This document shows positions 35,129 through 45,581 of a DNA stretch of 64,000 bases, in pieces. The notes under the pieces were generated by a model that worked only from the letters and a program-made list of their open reading frames with translations, was not told where the DNA came from and ran no database searches. The DNA is from Puccinellia tenuiflora (lineage: Eukaryota > Streptophyta > Magnoliopsida > Poales > Poaceae), in assembly GCA_012064385.1 (NCBI GenBank), contig QRDG01000532.1:872965-936964 (forward strand), in the 5' to 3' direction. Every line of letters begins with the position of its first letter. Position 1 is the first letter of the stretch. A program made the translations under genes and the position numbers.

Positions 35129-36331
35129 CTAAGGAATCATGATAGATAAAACTAGTGGAGTATAGACGGGCAAAGAGAACGCGCCATTCACTTCACACTC
35201 AATCTCCAACTTAGAGAACTGCTCCTCAGTAAGTATATGATCATCATCAGTGCCAACCCTTGGTGCACCAGGGAGCACCACGTGCTCAACCTCCATAGAG
35301 ATGCCAACATCCGATGGGGCCGTCGGCGCCGTCTCCATGGGCACCATGGTTGATGCAGCCGTGGGGAGAGGTGGAGGCGGTGGGATGATCACGGGTGCCA
35401 CCGGTGGTGGCGGTGGTGCCTCCCACTGAACTGAGGTGAGGTGCGATTCACGCACCTTCTTACTAGACTTGTACGCTGCCACAACATCCTTAGGCGCACG
35501 GCACTGGCGTGAGAAGTGTTCTGCAGAGCTGCACCGGTAGCAGTCCTGGGGACTCTGCTCCCCCTTGCCTGGCTGATGCTGCTGAGCCTGGTGAGGAGGG
35601 CGAGGTGCCTTCTTGCCCTTCCTGCCCCTCTTCTTCTTGAGAGGTGTGTGGACCTTGAAGGCATTAGCATGGGCCTCCTGACGAGAACTCGCCCCAAGTG
35701 GTTGCGCGAGAGAGTTCTTTCGCAAGAGCTCATCCTGCGCCTCCTCCACCTGGAGTATGTCCACAAGCTCTGCATACTGCTTGTACTTCCCTTGGCGGTA
35801 ATTCTGCGAGGACTGTACAGTGGTATTGGGGTGGAAGGTAGAGAGAGTTTTCTCAATCTTCTGGCTGTCGGTAATGGTGGTACCACACAGCTGAAGAGAG
35901 GTGCAAATCTAGTGCAAAGACGAATTGTACTCTCCCACCATCTTGAAATCCTGAAACCTCAGACGAATCCACTCCGTCTCTGCCTGCGGGCCAACATTGT
36001 ACTTCAGTCGCTCGTAACGCTTTTTGAGAGCATTCCAGAGTTCCAAAGCACTCCGTTCTGCCATGTACTCATATTTCAGAATACCACAGAGATGGTGACG
36101 TAGAAAATGCAGAGCTCGGGCATTCTCAACGGGGGTGGCATCACTTTTGACACGATCGGCCCCCACGCTAATTGCCGATGTCAGCTCTTTGGATGCGAGG
36201 AAAATCTCCACATCTGATGCCCAAGTCAGGGAGTTCAACCCATTTTGTGCTAGCTCGGTGAACTCACGGTTGATGATTCCGGCCATCGTGAACTCGCGGT
36301 TGATGATTCCGGCCATCTGCGATTCATGCAA
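35129..36331 (-). pseudogene. Copia gag with zinc knuckle, one amber stop
   Basis: The frame from 36331 (or the internal ATG at 36316) to TAG at 35129-35131 encodes a Copia gag: a UBN2-type helical core (LWNALKKRYERL, then IRLRFQDFKMVGEYNS), a linker, and a CX2CX4HX4C zinc knuckle (CYRCSSAEHFSRQC), ending in a proline-rich tail. A single in-frame TAG at 35909-35911 interrupts it after the core. The first codons are duplicated: MAGIINREFT occurs twice in a row. No protease or polymerase follows, because the Athila LTR fragment begins 30 bases past the end. Confidence 0.85.
36258..36317 (-). repeat. 30-bp tandem duplication at the gag start
   Basis: Units at 36258-36287 and 36288-36317 are identical except for one base. 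They duplicate the first ten gag codons in frame, including the start codon. Confidence 0.9.
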
Positions 36332-37936
36332 GACGTATTAGATTATATCTGGTAATCCAGATTACAGCGGGTAATCCATTGCATAAATGCGATGAAGATA
36401 TATTTGTTCATTAACATGGCGTTCCAATATTTAAAAACAATCTAACATGAGCATGATAATGACGGAAACATGTTAAGCGCATCACAAACGTGAAAAATTG
36501 CCCTGAAACTGACTTTTCGAGATTATTTTATGCCCAAATATGTAATTTCAGCAAAACAAACAGTTTCAGGGGCTTAGACATGAAAATAATTCAGCGAGAA
36601 TTAAAATTACGTAAAAACTCGAAAATCTGAGGGCTAAAACGCAAATTTCCGCGTGCAGACGCTTTTCTGTCCGGCCAGTTTGGCAGCAGGACAAATAACG
36701 GGCCGCAGCCCACCTTCCGATACGTCTCGCAGAGCCCCTTTTTTTTAGTCGTGACAACCTGGGCCGGAATTGGCCCAATGGCCGGCCCACAACTGGGTCG
36801 GCCCATCCCCCTGTCGTGTCCCTGCAGGGACGGCACTATGGTTTCCCTAGCGCCTCAGGTGACCCGGCGGTGGCGCCTGCAGCCAGCAGGGCTTGCTGGT
36901 GGCACACATGGTGGGTGGGGACGCGGGGGCGGGGTCTCGAGCTCGCGCGGACGGGGTGGCCGGCCAGCGGAGCGTGACGTGGCGCCGCGGACAGGGCGGC
37001 CGGCCAGCCAGCGGGTGTGGCGACGCACAGGTGCAGCGGGCGCAGGAGGCGGTGCGGCAGCGGGGCGTGCAGCCGGCGGGCGGATGGGCAGCCAGCGAGC
37101 AAGGCCAGACGGCGCGGCGGCGGGCATCTAGCGGCGGCCAGCAGGGCCAGGCGGCGCGACGCGCGGCCAGCTCGCGGCGGCGGTGCGCGACGGCTACCAT
37201 GGCCAGGCACGCAGCTGGCGCGGAAGGCGGCGCAGGAGCGCGGCAGCGTGCAGCTGGCCGTGGTGCGGCACGCGCGGGCGCGGCCAGCAAGTGGCGGTTC
37301 ACGGCCGTGGCTCCCGCAGACGCGGGAGTGCGTACCGACGGCGGCGTTGGCTCGCGCCGACGTGACGGCTTGTGGCGGATGGCATTGCGGTTCTCGATGT
37401 CGACGATAGTGCGTGGTCATCTGGACCTTTTGCTCATGGGGAAGCGCAACGATGGCACCACGTATTGCACGGCTCGGTGTGTGGCATGGCGGCTCGGCCG
37501 ACCTGGGCAACACATGACGAGCGGCTCTACGGCAGCCGACGACGTCATTTACATCAACACCGAGAACATCTCGGTTGTCAATTTTGATCGTCCGTTCATC
37601 TGGAATCGAGACAGCGCGTGGCATAGCTGGTGCATCGCGGCGGTACCGTGATCATCTGGATCACGTTCGTGTACCGACTCTCTACGGTGTAGTCATCAAA
37701 TCCGCTCATCTTGCGGAGATCCATCAACATTGGTCGGTGACATCAGGTCTGCTCAGATATCGCGAGGGAAATCCACACCGTAGGTATAAAGATAATCCGA
37801 ATAAAACGAATTGCAAAACGGAATCATAAGAGATGGGGGAACCGTTCTTGCGATCGAATCTGGATTATATCTCCGCAATCAACAACGAGAGCCTGCTTGA
37901 GGGAGGCTCGATGCAGATCAGTTGGTGGAGCGGTAT
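36332..37936 (-). other. Leader region of the Copia remnant, with GC-rich insert
   Basis: About 1.6 kb lies between the LTR and the gag. The middle (36,750-37,680) is very GC-rich with imperfect short repeats of the gccggcgg type, so overlapping open frames occur on both strands. None resembles a known protein. The GC-rich block could be a captured gene fragment or simply an unusual leader. Confidence 0.45.
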
Positions 37937-37940
37937 GTGC

Positions 37941-38226
37941 TGATAACGTATTACACAACCTTTGCCGGCGAGTCCAGTCCAAGGTCGTGGATCGAGAGCG
38001 TAGTCGAAATAGTCGTGCACGCGACACAATCACAGATGCGAAAAGTAAAAAAAGACACGGAAATATAGTCTGAACTGATCGTTATTAATCAATGTGTCTC
38101 TACCCATACAATACAGTGGATATATATAGACGAGAGAGGTAGGTGGAGAGGACCAAACCTTAGAGGAAAAACTCTCCACCCAAGAAAGAGTGGGCCCACA
38201 CGGTATGCGTGCGTTGGTTTCCAACA
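37941..38226 (-). mobile_element. Copia LTR (minus orientation)
   Basis: On the minus strand the LTR starts at 38226 with tgttggaaaccaacg, has a tatatata TATA box at about 38,119-38,130, and ends near 37,941. The sequence cgttatcagcac (minus sense, 37937-37948) at the junction resembles the primer-binding region seen in some plant Copia elements. It pairs with the gag at 35,129-36,331. The left edge is approximate. Confidence 0.6.
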
Positions 38227-38315
38227 TGTACAACCCATCTATGGGTGTCTCCACTTTTTCTCAGATTTTTTCATTATGTTTTACTATTTTTTATATTTTT
38301 CAAAAATAACCGGTG
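38227..38315. other. Spacer before copy B
   Basis: Ninety AT-rich bases without recognisable features. They may be the outermost part of the duplicated unit; the matching sequence in copy A would lie outside the window. The last eight bases (aaccggtg) are the target duplication of the hAT element. Confidence 0.4.
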
Positions 38316-38816
38316 TAAGGATGGCAATTTTACCTATGGGTACAGGTACCCGCGGGTACCGTACCGTATGGGGAGGGTATGGGTACATTTTATACCCATG
38401 GATAGTACCCATACCCTACCCGCCAACTCATGGGTAGGGCATGGGTACAACCCTGTACCCGCGGGTATACCCATATCCTCCCCGTTTATCATGAATATGA
38501 CCCCTACGCCGTTGACTTGCTAGACATGATCATGAGTTTGTAATTTTCGAAGTTAGATAAGTGTCATGTATTCATCTACTTATTATTGAGTTGAGATAGT
38601 TGTTTTTTTAATCAAATGTGGTACTTACGAATGTGACACTGAGAAAAATTTGTCTACTATTTGATCTACCCAACGGGTACCCAATGAGTATAGATACCCG
38701 CCGGGTATGGGTACATTTTCATCCCCGCGAATAAGGGTATGGATACAATTTTATACCCATAAACTATATGGGTATGGGTATGGTATTATGCTCTACCCTG
38801 CCCATTGCCATCCTTA
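38316..38816. mobile_element. Complete hAT-type miniature element, copy B
   Basis: The element is 501 bp with 13-bp perfect terminal inverted repeats (taaggatggcaat at 38316-38328; complement at 38804-38816). It is flanked by aaccggtg (38308-38315) and aacaggtg (38817-38824), an 8-bp target duplication with one difference, the length expected of hAT. It has no coding capacity. Confidence 0.88.
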
Positions 38817-39299
38817 AACAGGTGCATGTGAGGTCGGGTATAGAAGTGAATCTCACAAATTATGCTCTATGTACCAAAAACCAGAGTGCAGATAGCATCC
38901 AAGTTCTCCAGAGTCGACCCCCATATCAAATGTTTCTCTTATGTTGTTCTATGACTTCTTCGTCCAAAAAAAAAATCGATGCACAGGCTTGCAGAGCAAG
39001 GTTGCTTACAGAAAAGAAAAGAAAAACAGGAGATTGTCAAAGCAATGCGAGTTAATCTAAGCTTATCAAGAGAGATTCCTAGTGTGCACATTCCTGCAAC
39101 TTCAGATAATCGGAGTATCACAAACTAGAAACAGCCCACAAAATCAACAGGAGGACAAACAACATTCAATTAGGACATTCTAAAACTTATATCAACAAGT
39201 GAAAACTAAATCACCCAGTAATGGTAAAAGTTGACCTGGAAATAGTCTCAAGGTAAATTACGTAGTACTAGATTAAAGTACCTACTAGCATAAGTAAAT
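38817..39299. other. 3' flank of the helicase pseudogene, copy B
   Basis: Same sequence as 438-916, apart from one-base homopolymer differences. No gene recognised. Confidence 0.4.
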
Positions 39300-42200
39300 T
39301 TACAGTTCGGCCAAGATTCTCTGGTTGGACCATCAAGCCCGGCGCTTGCTGAGACGCCAAGAGTTGGGCTCGTCTTGGTTGGGTCTGCACCCTTGTAGAA
39401 CCTTGGCGCCAACTCCACCAACCATTCGGGTCAACCACGGTGACATTCCTCATATACTCCCTCGTCTTTACAAGCTCGTGGTAAATGACCAATCCGGCTG
39501 CCTCTGGAACAGCGTGCTGCTTGGGTCAATGTATACCAGCTGGTTTTCGACCAAGGTTCTGTATCCTTCCTGGGGATCCTTCCTGGCAGCATGGAAAAAG
39601 AAGCCGGCGGTGATTGCTTTCCTTATTTTCGTGAAGTTCTTCCAGCAGCGATAACATCCAATTTATATCTGCAGAGACAGTGCCAAATATGTTAGGCAAG
39701 TTGTGGCAATATAATGGAAGATTGCTTGAACAGCAACAAGAATAACAATTCAATTAAACAAACACTAAAAGACTTCAATTAACAGAGATCAACTCAGGAG
39801 AAAACTACATTGAATCAAGACAGAATAAAAAATGCTGCTGCATTAAGGAAAACAGATAGTGCATCGTCATAGCAGAGGCTTTCAATTCAGTTAATCAAGA
39901 TTCAACTAGTTACCTCTCCATGACGGTGAGAAGCTGTTTCCTCACATCTTGTGCTCTCCTAGTGATCTTGGCTCAACAAAATTCTCAAAGCACCAGGGCT
40001 CTGAAAAGTTCTTTGCCTTCCAAGCCTCATATACAGCAAGAAGAGTAAGATGATCTCCCTCCGGCTGGAAAAATTTAGCCCTTTTTTTATCAGCTAGACA
40101 CTGTTTTTCTTTCGGCCTATAGAAAATATCCCCTGTTTGAATCAATGCTATGATAGTCAGTATTTCATCACTGCAGCCAAGGTCGACACTAGCTAGTAGC
40201 ATCTTTGAGAGAGGTGGATCCAGTGGGAATTCAGCCATTTCTCGACCCAGTTTGGTAAGAAGGGCTTTCTCATCAAGAGCGCCAAGGCTGTAAAGCTGTT
40301 CCATAGCAGAGATGAGCACCAGAGGTGCTGGGGGGGTCCAGGAAATCAAAGGATAGTAGGTCATTTATCCCCATTGCCTTCATATTAAGAACTGTAGATC
40401 CCAAATTGATCCTCTGAATTTCTGGAATCGTCGTGGGGGACATTTCATTGCGGTAAGCACTTTCAGTGTATAGACGATAACATTTGCCAGGCCCAGTACG
40501 GCCAGCATGCCCTGCTCTTTGCTTCGCTGATGCTTGTGAGATCGGAGTGATGACCAACGAGTCAAGACCTTGTTTTGAATTATAAACACTGATTTTGGCG
40601 AACCCAGGGTCGATGACATAAAATATGCCATCAATGGTCAAAGAAGCTTCAGCAATATTGGTGGCAAGGACCACCTTCCTCTTCCCTCGTGGAGATGGAT
40701 CAAAGATCTTTGACTGCATTTCACTAGGAAGAGCGCTATACACAGGCAAAATTATAAGCTCAGGAACATCCTCTCCCAGCCCCTTCATCCTCTCATACAA
40801 ACATTGACAGGCATGATCAATCTCCTCTTGTCCGGTCAAGAAAACAAGGATATCACCCTCCAGTTCTGTCAAGTGAATCTGCAGCACAGTAATCAATGCA
40901 GCATCCAGGTAGTCAATTTCTGGTTGTTTGGTGTAGAGTATCTCCACTGGGAAGGCTCTTCCTGGAATTGTGAAGATGTTGCAGTTAAAGAAATACCGAC
41001 AGAACTTTTCTGCATCAAGAGTAGCAGAAGTAACAATAAGCCTCATGTCAGATCTACGCTTAATAAGCTGCTTCAGCAAACCAAGGAGAACATCTGTGTG
41101 GATGGTCCTTTCATGCGCTTCATCAAGAATGACAACTGAATACTGGGAAAGGTTCTCATCAACTAAAATTTCATGCAGAAGCATATTATCGGTCATGTAC
41201 TTTATCACTGTTTCTGGCCCAGTGCAATCCGCAAAACGACTGGCATAACCAACTTCCTCTCCCAGTTGACAACCAAATTCTTCTGCCACTCTCTTTGCAA
41301 CAGACATTGCAGCCACCCTACGAGGTTGAGTACAACCAATTTTACCCCCTGTGGTATAACCTGATTCGGCCAAATATTGTGTCACCTGTGTTGTCTTTCC
41401 AGAGCCAGTTTCCCCAGTAACAACCAAAACTTGATTATCATGCACAGCTGGGTTAGCTCTTTCTTCAACTTGTATATTGGAAGAGTTTGCCTCTGCTCTT
41501 GGATTGAAAGCTTTGACTTCTGCCCAAAAGTTAAAGCTTTTCCATAGGCTTCCTTGTTCCATTCTGGTATGTCATAAGCTGAAAGCTCAATACCTCTCAG
41601 CTCCTGTGCAAGGTGTTGCTGGTCTGTATCAGGCATTGCGTCTTCCCGTGGCCTCTTCAGTTCCTTGGGTATCGAGTCCAGCATTGCTCTGTGCTCCTGT
41701 TCTCGAACCTCATGCCGCTCTTTGATGAGGGCAGTCTGGAGAGCTGCTGCGTGACTTAATGAACCCTCTGAATTCTTGAATATCTTAACAGGTGACATGT
41801 CAACTGAGAATCTGCTCTGTCCCTGCAAGAACTCGGGTTCATTTTTGTTAAGCTCAATCACCAACTGCTCCTCTGCCCCTTCCTCCTGAGACAACATACC
41901 ATCACCATCCTTGTCGAACAGTGGGTAATCCCTCGCATCAAGAACACCGGAAGCAGTTAGCTGTTTCGCCTCCAACCTCTCTGGTGAGCTCATCCGCTCG
42001 AGGGAACCCCGTGAGATGGGTGCAACCTCATCCTCCTCTGTAATCACAATCCCTGACAGATCCAATCTCCTGCCAGACCCAACAGCACCAACAGTGGCAA
42101 CAGATGGGTTAGTCCTCGGTGCATCCTCCACACCACGCTGCATTGGCAGGAGGTCATTTCCTATATCCTGATCGACATCGCTCTCCCGATCACCCCCATC

Positions 42201-42661
42201 CCCCTCCCGGTCTCTATCGCGGCCATGGTCACGATCCTGTCCACGGTCGTCGCGGACCCGAGAGCCGTCGCGACCCCTAGGGGAGCAGGGGCGGCCTCGG
42301 CGTCGCGCTCAAGCTCGAGGCGGAGATCTGGGTCGTCGGGACGGGAAAGCGTGTGGTACCTCGAGTTGCCGGCGTTGGACTGCGGGGAGGCGGAGCTAGG
42401 GTTCTGGGAGGGCGGCGGGAGGATGACGTGAATCGTCGTGAGGAGCGTGCGGACGAGGTGGTCAGGGAGGTCGGCGCCGTTGGCCTTGAGCCTGGCGTCG
42501 AAGTCGGCGACGGAGAGGGCCTTGCGGGCGAGCTCCGTGATGAACTCGGCCAGCACCTTGTTGCCGACGCCGATGTGCGTCTCCAGCTCCGAGCATACCT
42601 TGGATAGAAGCGTTAGATACTCCAACTGTTGGATCCCGTCGGAGCCCGCCGCCGGCGCCAT
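39300..42661 (-). pseudogene. DEAH-box RNA helicase, PRP22/DEAH5-like, copy B, multiply frameshifted
   Basis: Same gene as 917-4285, with ATG at 42661 and stop at 39300-39302. It shares the missing S1 domain and the His in motif VI, so both changes predate the duplication. It is intact at the position where copy A is frameshifted. At least eight other one-base indels break it, nearly all in homopolymers: near 42,278 (G run), 41,449 (T), 40,331 (G), 39,959 (T), 39,648 (C), 39,489 (C), 39,428 (T) and 39,318 (T). Only a handful of base substitutions separate the two copies over 3.4 kb. Either both are pseudogenes or part of the damage is sequencing error. Confidence 0.9.
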
Positions 42662-42897
42662 GGGTGATTGTGGATCTAGGGTTTGGTGGTCGGCCACGAA
42701 ACGAATCGGGGGTGGATGGGTGGTAGCGACTGCGACTTCGGGTCGATTAGATTTATGACTTTAGTAGACCCCTTCCCTCAAAAAAAAAATGACCTAGACC
42801 CCAAATAAAGGTGGCTGGGCTAGCTTTCGGCCGGCCCAGTTCGGCTGCCTCCTTTTCGAAGATATGCCCAGTTCGGCTTTGGGTTTGGGTTAATTGG
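42662..42897 (-). promoter_or_regulatory. Upstream region of the helicase copy B
   Basis: Nearly identical with 4,286-4,521, including the GGCCCA/TGGGCT-like words. Promoter role inferred from position. Confidence 0.3.
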
Positions 42898-43344
42898 ATT
42901 TTTTTTTTTTTGACAGCTCAAGCCTCATGGCATTTATTCAACAGGCTGGAGCTTTTCCGATTGCACAATCGCAATCAGAAAGCCAGAGATTGCATCATAG
43001 TTTCTTACAGGAAATGATAGTAAAGCTTCTTAGCTGTTAAGGGAGCTGCTTGGTTCATCAACCGGCTAGCATAAAGAAGCTGAAAACCCTGGAACCGACT
43101 CACTAGAGTCCTCATTTCAGATAGGATGAAAAAACTTGGTGTGCGTTCACCCTTCCTGGACTCCCACCACAAGTCCTTTATATTTAAACAATCTGTCTCG
43201 ATAGTCACCTTCCTGATACCCTTTTCTGCCGCAGCTTGGATAGCATCTCGGCATGCCAAGATCTCAAGCGATTCACAATCAACCACCCTATTAACATGTT
43301 GTTTGTTTACCTTGTTAGTCTTGCGAGTCATAGTGCATGTTTAG
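42898..43344 (-). mobile_element. LINE (or retrocopy) 3' end with RNase H fragment, copy B
   Basis: Same as 4,522-4,965, with the A-run tail at 42,898-42,911 (T run on the plus strand). The RNase H frame at 43005-43331 has one extra codon (a second Trp) compared with copy A and remains open. Confidence 0.7.
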
Positions 43345-43461
43345 GTGCTTTGCTTGGTCCTGTTATCTTTTTATCTAGTCTTTTTTCTAATATGATAGCT
43401 AGGCTCAACTCACATGTTGATCTTTAATTTCTGTTGTGATGGGAATAATTTAATAAAGATA
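43345..43461. other. Flank before the CACTA element, copy B
   Basis: Same as 4,966-5,082. It ends in ATA (43459-43461), the CACTA target triplet. Confidence 0.35.
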
Positions 43462-44262
43462 CACTAGTACAAAAACAGTTACCCGTGGCGCACCAAAATA
43501 TGCTACCCGTGGCGCAGGGCCCTGCGCCACTAACTACCACGCCACGGGTAGCATATTACCCGTGGCGCAGGGACTCAGTGCGCCATGACTAATCAGAAAT
43601 ACCCGTGGCACACTCCCGATATGCGCCACGGCTAAGTTCCTGGAAAACCAAAAAAAAATCCCCGTGGGGATTCGTCTACGCCGCTGCCCTGCTGCTGGCA
43701 CAGGGTGGTCCGGCTGGGTCTCGTCCGCCACGAACACGTAGTCGTCTATGGGGAGGAGGAGCTCCACATCAAAGGGGGCTTCATTCTCGACGGCGGCAGG
43801 GGGCTTCACGGAACCAGTACGACCGCCGCGGGGGCTTCGTCCTGCACGGCTCCGGGGCACTGCCTTCATCCTCGACGGCTCGGTTTCATGCTGGCCAGAT
43901 TCACGACGACCGCCGCCGCGGGGGCTCCGTCCTCCGACGCCCGCATCCTCCACGAGACGGCCGGCGCGGAGGCTTCGGTGCCGCGGACAGGGCGGCCGAC
44001 GTGGGGGTGCCGACTTGGTCGCGCGAGGCGGACAGACGCGGGGGGCTTCGTCCTCGCCGAGCTCCGCCGGGACCGGTACCGGGGTCCGCCCTGCTTCGAG
44101 GTCGTGGTCGACCGGCGTCGTGTACCGACGGACCTCCAGATCGACCGCCACCGAGGAGCTCCTCCCCTCCCCATCCATCTCCTCCCCGGCCGCACCGAGA
44201 TGGCGCTGGAGACGGCGAGGTCGTGGTGTGAGATCCTGGCTCAGGGCTTAATAGGATTGATA

Positions 44263-44390
44263 GGATACTCATACCAACAAGTTGCAACTTCTTTTCCGGA
44301 AGCTCATCTCGATAGAACCCAGATGTTAAGCGTGCTTGGCCTGGGGTAATATTGGGATGGGTGACCGACCGGGAAGTCCTTCCCGGGTGC
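44263..44390 (+). ncRNA. 5S rRNA-derived sequence in Cassandra left LTR
   Basis: The segment follows the plant 5S rRNA order: ggatactcatacca at the start, then gttaagcgtgcttgg, then ggatgggtgacc, then gggaagtcc. These include the internal control region used by TFIIIA and RNA polymerase III. The first half after the start is diverged from real 5S. It is part of an LTR and not a ribosomal gene. Pol III transcription is known for Cassandra and is inferred here. Confidence 0.85.
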
Positions 44391-44709
44391 GCACGAGTGA
44401 GGACAAAGTGCGCAGAAAAGACTAGTGTTGGTCTGTGGGGCTAGTCTAGAGATCCTAGAGAGCTGCCAGGCGTAACAGGCGCCGGTCCGGGAGTGGCCGG
44501 GGTGTTACAATTGGTATCAGAGCCGACCCTTGCGGTAACTCGGGCGTGTGCGGGTCAGAGGCGCGGACATGTGGGACATGTGCCGGCACTGGACGCACAG
44601 ACGGGTGCCAAAGGGGGAAGTTCCTGGACTGGGGTTGACCGACGAGGGCGTCGGTCTTCTAAGGGGGGAAGGATGTGAGATCCTGGCTCAGGGCTTAATA
44701 GGATTGATA

Positions 44710-44837
44710 GGATACTCATACCAACAAGTTGCAACTTCTTTTCCGGAAGCTCATCTCGATAGAACCCAGATGTTAAGCGTGCTTGGCCTGGGGTAATATT
44801 GGGATGGGTGACCGACCGGGAAGTCCTTCCCGGGTGC
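44710..44837 (+). ncRNA. 5S rRNA-derived sequence in Cassandra right LTR
   Basis: Identical to the copy at 44263-44390, 447 bases downstream, with the same control-region words. Confidence 0.85.
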
Positions 44838-45581
44838 GCACGAGTGAGGACAAAGTGCGCAGAAAAGACTAGTGTTGGTCTGTGGGGCTAGTCTAGAGAT
44901 CCTAGAGAGCTGCCAGGCGTAACAGGCGCCGGTCCGGGAGTGGCCGGGGTGTTACACGTGGGCGGCGTGCTCTCTCCTCGCATCGCTCGCTCGTGGGTAT
45001 CATTGACCAGAGCGCTGTACCCACCTACCCACGAATCGTGTGTTTGTTTCGCGGTGCGCGAACCGTCAGATCTGAGGATGAACCCCCCGCGACCGTCAGA
45101 TGCACTTGACACGGATCGTGACCGAGCGCTGCAGAACAAAAAGTGAAGCCTCAGATTCGTGCACGTGCCCGGTCTGCCACCACGCAAAATACTAGTGCCG
45201 CATCTAAAATCAGTGCGCCACGAGTACGTGTGTTTCCAATTTTGACAGCACATACTAGTGCCGCATCGTAGTTAGGTGCGCCATGGCTAACATTTTGCAT
45301 CTGGAACCACAAATTGCTGTGGCGCACGTCGTCGCGATGCGCCACGGGTAACAACTTACCCGTGGCGCACAAAAATACGGTGCGCCACGGGTAAGGTGGG
45401 GGGCACCCAGCCAGCCCAGCCTGCACTTAGCCGTGGCGCACCACCATTTTGGTGCGCCACGGGTAATGGCCCACCCGTGGCGCACCGTCTTTTCGTGCGC
45501 CACGGCTATATACCCATGGGGCATCAAAACATTGGTGCGCCACGGCTATTTAATCCACCTATAAGCCTTTTCCTACTAGTG

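Larger units (their letters stand above)
44227..44956 (+). mobile_element. Cassandra-type TRIM retrotransposon
   Basis: Two 283-bp LTRs (44227-44509 and 44674-44956), identical as far as I can read, enclose only 164 bases. The flanks show a perfect 5-bp duplication cgtgg (44222-44226 and 44957-44961). The primer-binding site tggtatcagagc (44512-44523, initiator Met tRNA) and the polypurine tract aaggggggaagga (44661-44673) are both intact. The LTRs contain 5S rRNA-derived sequence, the hallmark of Cassandra. It codes for no protein and depends on other elements. Identical LTRs imply a recent insertion. It sits inside the CACTA element. The corresponding region of copy A is deleted. Confidence 0.93.
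43462..45581. mobile_element. Complete non-autonomous CACTA element, copy B, containing a Cassandra TRIM
   Basis: The termini cactagtacaaaaa (43462) and, inverted, cactagtaggaaaa (ending 45581) are flanked by the 3-bp target duplication ATA (43459-43461 and 45582-45584). Both ends carry arrays of the word acccgtggcgcac in both orientations, dense at 43,480-43,640 and 45,340-45,560. Length is 2,120 bp, or about 1,385 bp without the nested insert. The core (about 43,660-44,226) is GC-rich with a minus-strand open frame of about 215 codons (44178-43534) of no recognised family. There is no transposase. Confidence 0.9.

Noticed and set aside
36750..37680. Overlapping 120-260-codon frames on both strands in the GC-rich leader
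   Set aside because: Very high GC content suppresses stop codons. The translations are Arg/Ala/Pro-rich low complexity, with no motif.
44263..44390. A genuine 5S rRNA gene
   Set aside because: It lies inside an LTR, is duplicated in the second LTR, and is diverged in its 5' half. The Cassandra structure explains it.
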